From positions 1 to 52,773 of the forward strand of contig NZ_JAIDEN010000086.1 of assembly GCF_029054785.1 (NCBI RefSeq): a DNA stretch of 52,773 bases, read 5' to 3'. The stretch is from Duncaniella sp. Lineage in GTDB: Bacteria > Bacteroidota > Bacteroidia > Bacteroidales > Muribaculaceae. Under the pieces are notes generated by a model, which did no database searches, was not told the origin of the DNA, and saw only the letters and a list, made by a program, of their open reading frames with translations. The first letter of the stretch is position 1; the number at the start of each line of letters is the position of its first letter. This document shows positions 8,763 through 19,700 of the stretch, in pieces. The translations under genes were made by a program, and so were the position numbers.

Positions 8763-10277
8763 TCAGAAAGGATAGATGCCGTTGGCAGCTCCGTTCATCA
8801 GGGCGTTGAAGAGATATGCGTTTGTGAGAATGCCGTCAGTACGGTTTATGTCATTGCCGGTCTCCCAAAGGAAAGGTACACATCCGTGCTTTTTAGCTGA
8901 CATCGTGACATATTCAGTCCAGTAGGCACGGCTCGCAAGATGTTTGTCGACATCCATTCCATTAATGTTGCGGTTGGCTTCGACTCCATATTCACCAATG
9001 ATTGCGGGGATACCTTTGCTGACATAGTAATTCTGAATTTTGGCAAACTGTGCGTCGACATGACTTTCATCACCCCATGTGCAGTTGCGGTCTGAACCTT
9101 CCACAAAATTGTCCTTACCCCAATAGAGCTTGACAGTAGGTGACCAGTCGCCGTCCTTCTCCATGATAGTGAAGTCCGAGGGATCATAGAAGTGTACTTC
9201 TACAAGCGCACGGTCAGCAACAATATCTGTCGGCATTGAATAAAGGCCCTTTATACCTTCATCTATATTGGTGAAAGGAGTCTGATGGATGAGACAGCGA
9301 GTGGCATTGTTTCCGCCCGTAGCACGAACAGCATCAACAAACGTCTGCTGATAGGCCATGATGGCTTTCACTGACTGTTCCTTACCGGCCTGAGTCTGGT
9401 TCTGCTGACCGGGTTCGTTCATACCGGCAAAGAGCAGGTGCTCGTCATAGTGACCGAGCTTGTTGGCAATCTGAGTCCAGAAAGTGCTCTGCTTTTTGTC
9501 AACGTCAGCATCATAGCCGTTTACGCAGCTTTCTTCAAGCCAGCCACCGTCCCAATGGATATTCACGATGGCATACATACCTTCACCGATAACCCAGCCG
9601 ACGATTTCGTCCACACGGTCAAGCCAAGCCGGATCAATTATATTTTTAGCTTTCTCAGCGGTTGTTTTACCCTGAATGTGGCTGTTCCATGCACAGGGGA
9701 TACGCACAGCGTTGAAGCCTGCGGCCTTAAGACCACGGATATAGCTGACAGTCACAGGTCGACACCAGGAGCCTTCACCGTCAGGAGCTTCAAGAGTATT
9801 GCCGATGTTGACACCAGCAAAGATGCTTTTAGCAATCTCTGTGGCACTGACATTGTTGATGGGAGTCTCAGGAGCAACCACAGGAGCGCTGGTGGGCTGT
9901 GTCACAACCATACCGCGAGCCACATTACCGGCAAAAACCGATACACGGGCCGAACGCGGACCACGAGTCTCATTGAGTTCGGTGGTAACTGTTACGGGAT
10001 AACCATCGGCGGTGCAGTCTCCGACTTCGGCCTTAATCCATTTGAGGTCATCGTTTTCAGACATTTTTTCAACCTGAACCGAAACAGTAGCAGGAGACTT
10101 GACCAAAAACGTCTGTGATCCGCCTGTTGCATCAGCTGTCATGCCATCGGCAAAAAGCTGATCAGGCACCTGAATCACATCATAGCGCACTTCATTTCTG
10201 TCATCATCACACGATGCTGCAAACGAACCACCGACGGCGATACAGACAGCTAAGTAAAATGATTTGGTTATATTCAT
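8763..10277 (-). CDS. BACON-domain GH5 endoglucanase lipoprotein (GH5_4-like)
   Basis: Surface endo-beta-1,4-glucanase of 504 residues, the likely backbone-cutting enzyme of the PUL. Lipoprotein signal with Cys23 (FAASC) followed by DDDR, an acidic export signal typical of surface lipoproteins in Bacteroides. A BACON domain (about 35-127) is followed by a GH5 TIM barrel with GVNIGNTLEAP, GFNAVRIPCAW, the acid/base Glu288 (AGMNEPG) and the nucleophile Glu429 (IIGEYG). The order BACON then GH5 is that of the xyloglucan-specific BoGH5A of Bacteroides ovatus. Subfamily 4 is inferred from motifs, so mixed-linkage glucan or mannan activity cannot be excluded. Last gene of the minus-strand susC operon. 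Confidence 0.9.
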   Translation of the reverse strand: MNITKSFYLAVCIAVGGSFAASCDDDRNEVRYDVIQVPDQLFADGMTADATGGSQTFLVKSPATVSVQVEKMSENDDLKWIKAEVGDCTADGYPVTVTTELNETRGPRSARVSVFAGNVARGMVVTQPTSAPVVAPETPINNVSATEIAKSIFAGVNIGNTLEAPDGEGSWCRPVTVSYIRGLKAAGFNAVRIPCAWNSHIQGKTTAEKAKNIIDPAWLDRVDEIVGWVIGEGMYAIVNIHWDGGWLEESCVNGYDADVDKKQSTFWTQIANKLGHYDEHLLFAGMNEPGQQNQTQAGKEQSVKAIMAYQQTFVDAVRATGGNNATRCLIHQTPFTNIDEGIKGLYSMPTDIVADRALVEVHFYDPSDFTIMEKDGDWSPTVKLYWGKDNFVEGSDRNCTWGDESHVDAQFAKIQNYYVSKGIPAIIGEYGVEANRNINGMDVDKHLASRAYWTEYVTMSAKKHGCVPFLWETGNDINRTDGILTNAYLFNALMNGAANGIYPF

Positions 10278-10353
10278 CAGAATTTAGATTTCGTGATTGA
10301 GACGGAGCTCCAGAGCCGAAGCTCCGTCATGAATAGTTAATTTTACAAGTAAT

Positions 10354-12963
10354 TTACCAAACTACCGGTTTAAAAGGAGTGTCAACAGTGAACTTGACAC
10401 GGATCGAATCAGTGAAACCGAGTTCCTTTACGACCTCTCCCTGAGGTGTACCGAAAGCACAACCCTGACTTGAGGTGACACCGTAGCAGTTCCATAATTC
10501 GAGACGGTGCTTGTCACCGTCATCTGAATTGGCAACCTTCGCGGGATCCCATCCGGTGACAGCATTGCCGTCGATCTCAAGACCGGTAAGGGTCATCTGA
10601 GTGCCGGGGAACACATTCATAAGTTCAGGAGTGTTGACGAATGTCATGATCGAGCCACCGGCAAAAGCACCGTCTTTGATTGTGATGTCAAATTCCTTTT
10701 TGCTGGCTGCGATTTTGTTGTTTTCGTCAACTACAAATTTGAAAGAGGCTCCGGAGGGATCTGTAACACCGGCCCATCCAGTAGGTTCATACCAGCTTGA
10801 ATTGACTGTCAGCAGACCAGGGGTAAAATATGCCGGGTTGAGTGTGATTGTATAATCAATCTCAAGTTTAGACGAAACCGAGAATGCCGGATCACTTTCA
10901 ACATTTGTGGCTGCACTGAAAGGACTTTCCACTACCTTGCCGCCCTGCTGGCCCTTGCCCCAGATGTTGAAGAGCTCAATGCGGTAGTTGCCGTTATCTT
11001 CAATGTCGCCATAGAAGAATCTGTTGGCATCAAACTTTATTGATTTGCCGTCACAACGGATGTCGTTGATATAGACGATTGCAGTCGGATATTTTGCAAC
11101 GAGGTTCTGGAAGTCAATATTGAATACCATAGCGCCATTGACGGTGCCGTTATAGGTCACGGTGTGTTTGCCTTCGAGTTTTTCGGCATCAATGCGGTCG
11201 CAGATCGTCCCCCATTCACCGTTCCAGTCACCACCTACACACTGGAAGTTGACCGGAATGGCATCATCGAACTCACGTTTGCGTTCGCTGTAGTAGTTGA
11301 CTGCATAGCCGTAGTCTCCGTCAGGGATGGCGATGCGGAGTCCGTCATTGTCAAGAGCGAGGATCTTGAGGCTTCCAGACTTATTGGCAAGCCAGGTGTT
11401 GCCGCAAAGGATATCAATGTCAATGTTCAGGACAACGTTCTTTTCATCAATAGTGTAGTGGCCGGTCTCGTCGGTAACGGTTCCGTCCTCGGCGATACGA
11501 TGGATGCTAACGGTTCCGTCTTCAAGGAATTCCATGTAGCCATAGTCTTTTCCGTAAGTGTAGCCGATCCAGCCGTTGTTGGTTCCCATTTCCCATCCGA
11601 TCTGCTGTTCGACATTGGGATGGTTGTTGGTGATGGTGTTCCAGTTGTCAGTTACGCCAAACTGGGTGAAGGGACCTTCAAACACGTGGAGTTTGCCGTC
11701 CTGGCCGTTTTCCATGTACCATTTGCCATAGAGTTTTGTCTTGTCAAACGGAATGTTGCGGGCAGTTGAAATGGCACGGACTGCTGCCGCCTGATAGACA
11801 GGAAGAGAGGCGCGGGCTCTGTTGGACAACGAGAACTGATAGGCATAGTAGAAATCGCCATTGTTTACAGAGCCTGTGGCATAGTAACCTGCTGTGCCCT
11901 GAGAGCTGATATCACTGACTGTACGAGTGCCGGCAGCGGGAAGGAAGATGGAGTTTCCGTTGGGACCGGTCAGTCTGTAGCCAGCTACGCCCTCAACTTC
12001 AGTCCATTCGGCTGTACATTTTGCAAAAAGTTCCTCATAGTCCTGGTAAGAGGGAAGTGTTCCTACACCTCCGGTCACGTTCCATGCGAGGTCCTGCTTA
12101 GTGCGATAGATGTCACCTGAAGCATAGTCTTCGGGGAGATATGAAGTATTGACACCCGTGAGATCACCGAATCCGAAGAGGCCTCCGAAATCAGACTCTG
12201 ATTTCGCGCCAATATTGCTTTTTGCCCATTTGACAGAGAGACCGAGGTCTACGAAATCGGCATCGGCATCAAAGGTCTTTGTGTCAGTGGTGAATTCTTT
12301 CACATCGCCGTAGATGACACCTGCGCCAAGATCAAGATAGGCGGCATAGTAATATTTGGTTCCGGGAACGAAGCCTGATTTTTCGACAGAGAATGCGGCA
12401 GCCTGCTCAGCAGCGGGAACAATGAGACCTGCTCGTACCTTCTCTACATCAGGATCAGCCGATATGACAACACCTACTGTGGCACCTTCAGGAGCTTCGG
12501 TAACGGCTCCGCCCATAGTGGCTGATGCGAAATCAACGGTCTGAACATTGTCAGTGACAACGGTGGCGCTGGTGGTCACGAATGACTTGACTTCGCCCTG
12601 GAATGAAACCTGACCTTTGAGAGAGACAAACACCTGATAATAGTATGTCTTTCCGGTTTCAAGGCCATCGACAGTGGCTGTCACGACGTTTTTGTCAAGC
12701 ACACCGTCAACGCGGTTTGTCAGACTGTTCGGGTCCTCGCCATAGTAGAACCCTACAGAGTAGAATGCAGCAGACTTGTCGGCCAGGCCCTCCACTGTAC
12801 CGTGGAGGGTCGCGCTGTTGGCCGTCACATCAGAGGAACCGGTTGTGACCGATGACTGGTCGATAACGGGGTCCGTCGAGATGAAATAATTGTCATCGTC
12901 ATTGCAGGAAGCCAAGGAAAGGCCGAGCATGAGCGACGCACAGAGAAATATTTTGGTTTTCAT
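10354..12963 (-). CDS. PUL surface lipoprotein, multi-domain, probable glycan-binding (SGBP-like)
   Basis: 869 residues, lipobox Cys20 (LASC) followed by NDDDN, so probably on the cell surface. In order: two fibronectin-III-like repeats (about 30-130 and 130-228, each with a TYYYQVFVS or KYYYAAYLD strand); a Fibrobacter-major-paralog-like domain (about 235-400: FVDLGLSVKWAKSNIG, LPSYQDYEELF, IFLPAAGTR); a lipocalin-like beta region starting LYGKWYMENGQDGK; and two copies of a module with the signature RIELFN or RLELWN (near residues 652-669 and 815-829). Its place between susD and GH5 is that of the surface glycan-binding proteins of other PULs, but it is much longer than those and not of ordinary SusE/SusF type. 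Binding is inferred from position only. Confidence 0.75.
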   Translation of the reverse strand: MKTKIFLCASLMLGLSLASCNDDDNYFISTDPVIDQSSVTTGSSDVTANSATLHGTVEGLADKSAAFYSVGFYYGEDPNSLTNRVDGVLDKNVVTATVDGLETGKTYYYQVFVSLKGQVSFQGEVKSFVTTSATVVTDNVQTVDFASATMGGAVTEAPEGATVGVVISADPDVEKVRAGLIVPAAEQAAAFSVEKSGFVPGTKYYYAAYLDLGAGVIYGDVKEFTTDTKTFDADADFVDLGLSVKWAKSNIGAKSESDFGGLFGFGDLTGVNTSYLPEDYASGDIYRTKQDLAWNVTGGVGTLPSYQDYEELFAKCTAEWTEVEGVAGYRLTGPNGNSIFLPAAGTRTVSDISSQGTAGYYATGSVNNGDFYYAYQFSLSNRARASLPVYQAAAVRAISTARNIPFDKTKLYGKWYMENGQDGKLHVFEGPFTQFGVTDNWNTITNNHPNVEQQIGWEMGTNNGWIGYTYGKDYGYMEFLEDGTVSIHRIAEDGTVTDETGHYTIDEKNVVLNIDIDILCGNTWLANKSGSLKILALDNDGLRIAIPDGDYGYAVNYYSERKREFDDAIPVNFQCVGGDWNGEWGTICDRIDAEKLEGKHTVTYNGTVNGAMVFNIDFQNLVAKYPTAIVYINDIRCDGKSIKFDANRFFYGDIEDNGNYRIELFNIWGKGQQGGKVVESPFSAATNVESDPAFSVSSKLEIDYTITLNPAYFTPGLLTVNSSWYEPTGWAGVTDPSGASFKFVVDENNKIAASKKEFDITIKDGAFAGGSIMTFVNTPELMNVFPGTQMTLTGLEIDGNAVTGWDPAKVANSDDGDKHRLELWNCYGVTSSQGCAFGTPQGEVVKELGFTDSIRVKFTVDTPFKPVVW

Positions 12964-12988
12964 GTTAAAATTTTCCTTGTTTCATGGT

Positions 12989-14995
12989 TTATTCAATTGT
13001 CAGCGAAACGATTTCGGGCTTGACCACATCTGCATCAAGATTTCCGTCGGCATCAAGCGGTGACACTACAAGACCCTTCTGCTGTATGCAGATTGAGAAG
13101 CAGCTTGTGCCCTCAAATTTCAGAGTTCCGGAGGTGGTATTGGTCAGGCTGATTTCGGTCACACCGTCCTTGTTGAGGGAAACAGACGGATTACTGAACA
13201 CACCTGCGTCATTTGAGTCCCAGTTGAAAGCAGCCAGGTCATCGAAGTTATGGCCGAAGACTACTTTGGGGTCAGCTCCGTCAGTCCAGGTGATGCCGGG
13301 GAGGCGGAATGCAAGCTTTATGGTCTGTCCTTTCTTGAGACGGAGTTTGGTCACATCAACAGGATAGAGGCCATCGGCATCATAGAATGCGTTGTAGACT
13401 TCCAGACGATAGTGGTGGCCATCCTGGATGTAGCAGTTAAGATATTCCGGATTTACAGCAATTACTGTCGGACCTGTCTGGCCACCGCCAAGAGGCTTGA
13501 CAGTCAGATTGGCACAGACATAGCGGTTGGCAACACCGTTTTCATCCTTAGCCACGGGAACACCGATAACGAGGGTGCCGTTTTCGGGGTTACATTCAAA
13601 GACTGTGAATTCTTTGCCCTTGACGGGATCAGGAGTAGTGGCGAGAAGTGTCACTTCCCGTGCAAACACGATCTTGTTGCCTTCAATGGTGAATTCAGTT
13701 TGCGCCAGGCGTTCTTCAATGGCAAGTCCGTAGGCATTGTAAGGGATGCTGAATTTGCCGTCAGAATCCTCTTTGTAGCCGGTGTAGCGATTCATTGTCA
13801 TTACGAATTCGTCATCAGAGAAAGCCGGACAGGCGGGAGTGCCATAGAGTTCAGAGAGTTTTTTCCATGCACCTTCAACCTTGCCTTCACCGTTCTTCAC
13901 TGTACCGTCCCATTCCATAAGGCAATAGGGCAGTTCAGAATCAAGGAGATATGTGACAGCGGTTGCGTGATAAGAAGCATCATCGCCGATAATGGTGAAG
14001 AGATCCGTGGCAAGATCCTTGTACTCAGGAAGAACCGGCGGAACTGTCGACAGAGACGGTCCGGTGACAGGCCACTCGCCGTCCCAGCCTTTTTCAACGA
14101 AGCAGAGAACCATGCGCTGGTCCTTGTTGCCTCCTTTGCCGTCGTTACGGATGAGTTTGAGACCGAGAACGTGTTCGTTGAGTTTGACCAGTTCGATATT
14201 AACCATGTCGACAAAATACGAGTCGCCAATGCGGTCGCCAAGCCAGTTCAATCCGGCAGGCATAGTGATAGTTTTTCTATCAGGGTCCATGACGAACGCT
14301 TTTGTCTGGCCGTTGACAGTCAGATTTGCACCATTGATGAGATCGAACGTGAGTTCGTGGATAGACTCGATGGTAGCTGTGGTAGTGGCGGCATCGCCAA
14401 ACAGCCAGTCAGGAGCACCGGCCTGCCATACCCAGTTGGGGTCATCGACACCATCTTCGGCATATGAGGGATAATCGGCCTCGGTATATGTTTTGCCGTC
14501 GGTAAATTTGTCCCATCCCATCGGAGCGCACATGAATGTGAACGCGCCTAAATCAAGGTTTTTGGTGTCCAGCTCCCATGTTTTTGACTGGTCGGCACCA
14601 CCGGTGAGGTATGTCCAGAGAGGGTCTGTCAGCAGGTCGCCGTTGGTATTTTCGAGTGTGAAACGATAGGGTTCGCCATAAACTATGCCGCCACGGGTCA
14701 TTACGCCGAAACGGATTTCATAATCACCGGCAAAGGGGATGTTGGCTTCAGTAGAGGTTTTGCGCTCTATGCCCTGCGGATGAATCCAGCTTGTGACGTA
14801 GCGACTTCCAAGGAGGCTTGTCATTTTGACCTTGTTAGTAGCCTGATCGATTTCAATTGTGTATGCTTTGCCCTCCACGAGATCCGCAGCCGTCAGGTCA
14901 GGAGCGGGGAGGGATTCATCTTCCGGCGTACAGGCTGTGGAAGAAAACAACAGAGCCACGCCTGCAAGAAATGAATAAAAAAACTTATGCTTCAT
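12989..14995 (-). CDS. PUL surface lipoprotein, probable glycan-binding (SusE-position)
   Basis: 668 residues with lipobox Cys22 (STAC) followed by TPEDE. It lies directly after susD, the SusE or SGBP-A position. An N-terminal PKD/Ig-like region (about 30-120) is followed by two long beta-rich segments with many aromatic residues (WTYLTGGADQSKTWELD; DPNWVWQAGAPDWLFG), as expected of a glycan binder. The C-terminal region has the module YIQDGHHYRLEVYNAF (about 521-541), related to the two RLEL-type modules of the next gene. I do not recognise a Pfam family for the whole. Co-transcribed with its neighbours: 25 bases to the next gene and 45 from susD. Confidence 0.75.
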   Translation of the reverse strand: MKHKFFYSFLAGVALLFSSTACTPEDESLPAPDLTAADLVEGKAYTIEIDQATNKVKMTSLLGSRYVTSWIHPQGIERKTSTEANIPFAGDYEIRFGVMTRGGIVYGEPYRFTLENTNGDLLTDPLWTYLTGGADQSKTWELDTKNLDLGAFTFMCAPMGWDKFTDGKTYTEADYPSYAEDGVDDPNWVWQAGAPDWLFGDAATTTATIESIHELTFDLINGANLTVNGQTKAFVMDPDRKTITMPAGLNWLGDRIGDSYFVDMVNIELVKLNEHVLGLKLIRNDGKGGNKDQRMVLCFVEKGWDGEWPVTGPSLSTVPPVLPEYKDLATDLFTIIGDDASYHATAVTYLLDSELPYCLMEWDGTVKNGEGKVEGAWKKLSELYGTPACPAFSDDEFVMTMNRYTGYKEDSDGKFSIPYNAYGLAIEERLAQTEFTIEGNKIVFAREVTLLATTPDPVKGKEFTVFECNPENGTLVIGVPVAKDENGVANRYVCANLTVKPLGGGQTGPTVIAVNPEYLNCYIQDGHHYRLEVYNAFYDADGLYPVDVTKLRLKKGQTIKLAFRLPGITWTDGADPKVVFGHNFDDLAAFNWDSNDAGVFSNPSVSLNKDGVTEISLTNTTSGTLKFEGTSCFSICIQQKGLVVSPLDADGNLDADVVKPEIVSLTIE

Positions 14996-15040
14996 GTTTT
15001 TCAGAAAATAATAATATAATAACTGTGTGTTTCCTTAAGG

Positions 15041-16750
15041 TCAATTAGCCCAACCTGGGTTCTGCTTAAGCACACCGTTTGAAAGAATAATCTGATCATT
15101 GGGAATCTGCGAAAGACCCTTTGTGGCGATGATCTTGTTGCGGTTGTATGATACCTGACCGGTAGATCCGCCATTTTGTACGGAACCGGCACCGGCAACA
15201 ACAGCATCAGCCATCACTTCAACTCCCTGACGCAGGAGATCCCAGTAACGGATGCCTTCAAAGGCAAGTTCGCGGGCACGTTCCGCCATGATGTTTTCTT
15301 TGTTGACAGGGATGTCTGAAAGGCCGGCGCGCGAACGAATGCGGTGCATGTAGGTTGCAGCTTGAGGCGAGCCGAGTTCGGCTGCCATCAGGAGAACGTC
15401 GGCATAGCGCATAATATTGTACGGCTGGCAGTTATTGATCTGCATATCACCGGCTCCGGTCGACATATTAGCATTTTTTATGACCAGAGCTCCGTTTTCG
15501 AGCTGATAGAAGGCTATCGGAGAATATTTCTTAACAGTATATCCGGTATATTCACGCCAGTCATTATATGACGGTTTGAAGTTTGCGTCTGACCCGATGC
15601 CTTCGCCTGCGATATCAATCACACCTGCTGTGCGACGGGGGTCGGCAGCATCATAGATAGTATTGATGAATGAGGGAATCACGGTGCATGCGCCCCAGCC
15701 GCAGTAGTAGGGAACCACGCTGAGCGGGCTGCGCATACCCATCATCACCTGCCAGCGGTTGCCGTCAGCCGATCCGTCGGTAGCATAGGAGGCCATAGGA
15801 GTGAAGTTCATGCTGAGTACCACTTCTGAGTTTGCATCACCGGCGTAAGTGGAGGCTGCTTCGTTCCATCCGGCCGAGGTTGTGTTGGCCACGAGCGACG
15901 ATGCCGGCCAGAAGTCTTTGTATGAATCAAGAAGTTCGTAGTTGCCGCTGGAGATGACATCTTCGACAGCTGCAAGGGCTTCTGCCTTTGTGACAACGCC
16001 TGTGGTTACGCCGGATTCATTGGTAAAACCGGGTTCCTGTCCGTAATAGCCTGTATAATAAAGGTAGGCACGGGCGAGGATTGCTTCTGCGGCAAACTTG
16101 GTGATACGGCCAAATTGTGATTTCTCAAGATTAGCATCTTCAGGAATATTGGCGATGGCATATTTGAGATCTTCGAAAATAGCAGCATAGACTTCTGCGG
16201 GATCAGCCTGACTGCGGTTTTCATTGACGGGTTCGAGGAACAGAGGGATGTTGCCCCACAGACGCACCATGTCAAAATAGAGCAGCGCGCGGAGTGCGCG
16301 ACATTCGCCCATGTAGAGACCGCGGTTAGAGTCTTTTTCTTTCCATTTGATCTGGCCTTCACGGGTTATAAGCTCGTTGCATCGATAGACGCCCTGATAG
16401 TACATCTTCCAGTCCTGGGCATACATCTGGAGGTCGGCAGGTGATTCGCTCTGGTCAAAACGGTCGATGACCTGATAGTTGCGGGCATCGGAGTTGCCAG
16501 TACCGCCGTAGCATTCATCGCCCATGACGGTTGAAGCCACATAGAAACCGATACCGGGAGCTGTCGATGTCTGACGCCATCCGTTGTAACAGCCGATCAG
16601 CGCACGCCAGGCATCGGCTTCGGTCTTGTAGAAGTTGTCGGTGTTGGAATTGGTCTTCGAATTGACATCGAGGAAACTTTCGGCACAGGAGCTGAGTCCG
16701 AGAAGTCCGACAACACCGAGAGTCAATATGTTGAATTTGAATTTATTCAT
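15041..16750 (-). CDS. SusD/RagB-family nutrient-binding outer-membrane lipoprotein
   Basis: 569 residues; lipobox Cys22 (LSSC) then AESFLDVNSK, the classical SusD N terminus. The TPR-like helices carry the usual segments (EADAWRALIGCYNGW, ECRALRALLYFDMVRLWG, AAEAILARAYLY) and the C terminus has the family block ERARELAFEGIRYWDLLR. SusD proteins form a lid over their cognate SusC and present glycan to it. It sits 32 bases after susC on the same strand. The ligand is inferred from the enzymes of the locus to be xyloglucan oligosaccharide; the sequence alone does not show specificity. Confidence 0.95.
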   Translation of the reverse strand: MNKFKFNILTLGVVGLLGLSSCAESFLDVNSKTNSNTDNFYKTEADAWRALIGCYNGWRQTSTAPGIGFYVASTVMGDECYGGTGNSDARNYQVIDRFDQSESPADLQMYAQDWKMYYQGVYRCNELITREGQIKWKEKDSNRGLYMGECRALRALLYFDMVRLWGNIPLFLEPVNENRSQADPAEVYAAIFEDLKYAIANIPEDANLEKSQFGRITKFAAEAILARAYLYYTGYYGQEPGFTNESGVTTGVVTKAEALAAVEDVISSGNYELLDSYKDFWPASSLVANTTSAGWNEAASTYAGDANSEVVLSMNFTPMASYATDGSADGNRWQVMMGMRSPLSVVPYYCGWGACTVIPSFINTIYDAADPRRTAGVIDIAGEGIGSDANFKPSYNDWREYTGYTVKKYSPIAFYQLENGALVIKNANMSTGAGDMQINNCQPYNIMRYADVLLMAAELGSPQAATYMHRIRSRAGLSDIPVNKENIMAERARELAFEGIRYWDLLRQGVEVMADAVVAGAGSVQNGGSTGQVSYNRNKIIATKGLSQIPNDQIILSNGVLKQNPGWAN

Positions 16751-16782
16751 TTGTAGTAGATCTAAACTTTGTGTGAAGTGGA

Positions 16783-19700
16783 TTAGAACGCAAGGTTAAC
16801 ACCGAAGAGGTAGGTGCGCGGACGAGGATAGTAGCCGAGGTCCACACCTGATACCCATGACTGGGTGCCGTAGCCGATTTCCGGATCCATTCCGTCATAT
16901 TTGGTGAATGTGCAGAGGTTCTGAACCTGGAAGTAGAGACGGGCGTTGCTGCACCATTTCTGCTTCATGATGGGAGCGAAGTTGTAGCCGAAGGTAAGGT
17001 TCGAGAGACGGAGGAAATCGCCATCCTGCACATAGAGGTCGGAGAACTGCCAGTTGATGTTCTGGTTGGTCACACGGGGAATCTTGTTGGAAGTGCCTTC
17101 GCCGGTCCAGCGGCCGAGGATACGGGTGGTGTAGTTGGCCTGCTGGCTGTCCCAGCTGCGGTAGCTCTGCACGATCTTCTGACCGGCTGCGCCTGTGGCG
17201 ACAAGGCCGAGGTCGAAGTTCTTGTAGTAGAGATTGATGTTGAAGCCGTAGGTGAACTTGGGCATGCCGTTGCCGAGGTTGACTTTGTCATTGTCATTGA
17301 TGACACCGTCGCGGTTGATGTCGACAAAGATCACGTCGCCGGGCTGTACATTGTCCTGAAGCACACCGTTGCCTGCCTGAAGCCACTGGTTGATCTGCTC
17401 CTGGTTCTGGAAGATGCCTGCGGTCTTGAAGCCCCAGAAGTAGCCGATGGGCTTGCCGTTTTCAGCACGGTAGAATTCGGGGGTGTTGTTGTAGAGTTCG
17501 TTCACGTTACCGTGGATGATGCCGTCCTGGTTGGGGATGGAGCCTACTTTGTTCTTGTTCCAGGCACCGTTGACACCTACACTGTAAGAGAAGTCACGAC
17601 CGATGACGTCGGTCCAGGTGAGGTTGAATTCGACACCGGTGTTTTTAACGTTACCGCCGTTGATGAATGGAGCGTCAGTACCTGCGGTAGCAAGGATCGG
17701 GGCCACAACAAGCCAGTCTTTGGTGTTCTTGATGTAGAAGTCAAAGGCAGCTGAAAGACGGCTGTTGAAGAGGCGGGCGTCAAAACCGAAGTCGGTCTGC
17801 TCGGAAGTTTCCCAGGTGATGTCGAGGTTGCCGAGACGTTCGGGATAAGCACCCCAGTTGTCAGCCCAGGTTGAGTTGTATTCACCGTTGTAGACACCGT
17901 TGGGGCCCATGTACTGGCCGAAGAAGTAGTTGGCGTAGAGGTTCTTGATCGGAGAGAGATACTGATAGTTGTCGATGTTCTGGTTACCGACACGGCCCCA
18001 GCTTGCACGGATCTTGAGGAAGTCAAGCCAAGAGCGGGTGGATTCCATGAATTTCTCGTTCGAGATGTTCCAGCCGGCGGATACCGAGGGGAAGGTACCG
18101 AAGCGGTGGCCACGGGCAAATTTTGAAGAACCGTCGCGGCGCACTGTGGCGTTGATCATGTATTTTTCCTGCCAGTTCCAGCCGATACGACCGAAATAGC
18201 TGACTGAGCGAGACTCGTCGTGAGGATAGCCTGCGGCATTAAGACCGTCGGCTGTCGAAGCGGCGGTACCGTTGCTGATCCATGCGTGGCTCCAGTCATC
18301 AAAGCCTTCTTTCAGGTGGCCCTGCTTGGCTTCGAGATATGAACCGGAGTAACGGTAGCTTTCCATACCGATGAGGACATTGAAATGATGATCCTTGATG
18401 TCCCAATCGTATGTGGCGGTGTTGGTCCAGGTCATGCCGAGAGAGTTGGTCTTGTTCTGCGACACCTTGGTATAAGAGTGAGAGGTGTCAGTCGAGGTGA
18501 ACTGGAAGACCGGTTCGAAACTACGAGACTCATTGGCTCCGTAGACGGCGCCGAATACGGTGCGCACCTTGAGGTTCTTGATCGGCTCGATCTGGGCATA
18601 GACGTTGCCTGAGAATGTGGCTGTCTTGTTGTTGTTCTTGAGCAGCATCATGTTGCCGTAGGGGTTGCCGTCGCCCTTGTTCCAGTCTGAATTGACGGTT
18701 GAGTTGAAATCGCCGTCTTCATTATATATAGGTGCGAGCGGAGAGGTGTAGAACGCGCCGCGGAGGGTGTTGTTATACTGGTTGCCCACGCCGATACCGG
18801 TTGATTTGACATAGACGAAACTTGCCTGCTCACCGATAGTCACGATGCCGTCGAAGAGCTTGTGGTCGGAGTTGATGCGGAAGTTGTAGCGTGAATAGTC
18901 GGAAGCATCCTTACCGCCGACGATACCTTCCTGATTGAGATAGCCGAGCGACATGGCGTAGGTTGAATTTACCGAACCGCCGGTCACACCGAGAGTGTAG
19001 CTCTGAGTCTTGGCATTGTCCTTGAACATCGCGTCCATCCAGTCAGTATCATAGACTGAGACAGGATTGCCGTCGGCATCGCGGCGCCAGATGCTTGAGA
19101 TCGACGACCAGTCATAGGGAGCCAGACCGCTGTTGATCTGCTGTTCGTCCATGATGGTCATGTATTCCTGAGCATTGAGCATGTGAGCCTTGCGGGGAGC
19201 CGACTGCCAGCCGTAGTAACCGTCGAAAGTCACTTTGGCTTTTCCTTCACGGCCCTGGCGGGTGGTGATGAGCACAACACCGTTGGCAGCCTGTGCACCG
19301 TAGATAGCGGCGGAGGCAGCGTCTTTCAGCACGTCGATGCTCTCGATGTCGGCAGGATTGAGGGTGGAGATGTCACCGCCGATACCGTCGATAAGATAGA
19401 GGGGCTGTGCGTTGCCGGTGGTGCCGAGACCGCGGATTGTCACTTTCATGCCAGATCCGGGCTGACCGGACTCACTGGCAATGTTGACACCGGGAAGCTG
19501 ACCCTGCATGGCCTGGAGGGGCGAGGTGGTGTTCATCTTGGCGATGTCGTCGCCCTTGATCTGGGCTGTCGCACCGGTGACGAGTTTCTTTTTCTGGACA
19601 CCGTAACCGACGACAACAACTTCGTCAAGCACTTCGGCATCCTCAACAAGCGCTACATCGAGGCTCGATGATGTCACTTTGATTTCGCGGGTTGTGAAAC

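Noticed and set aside
9438..10118. 226-codon plus-strand frame opposite the GH5 gene
   Set aside because: A mirror of the GH5/BACON coding sequence; the minus frame has intact catalytic motifs.
13250..14467. 405-codon open frame on the plus strand
   Set aside because: It is antisense to the 668-residue PUL lipoprotein; its translation has no signal, motif or plausible start context, while the minus frame has a lipobox and operon spacing.
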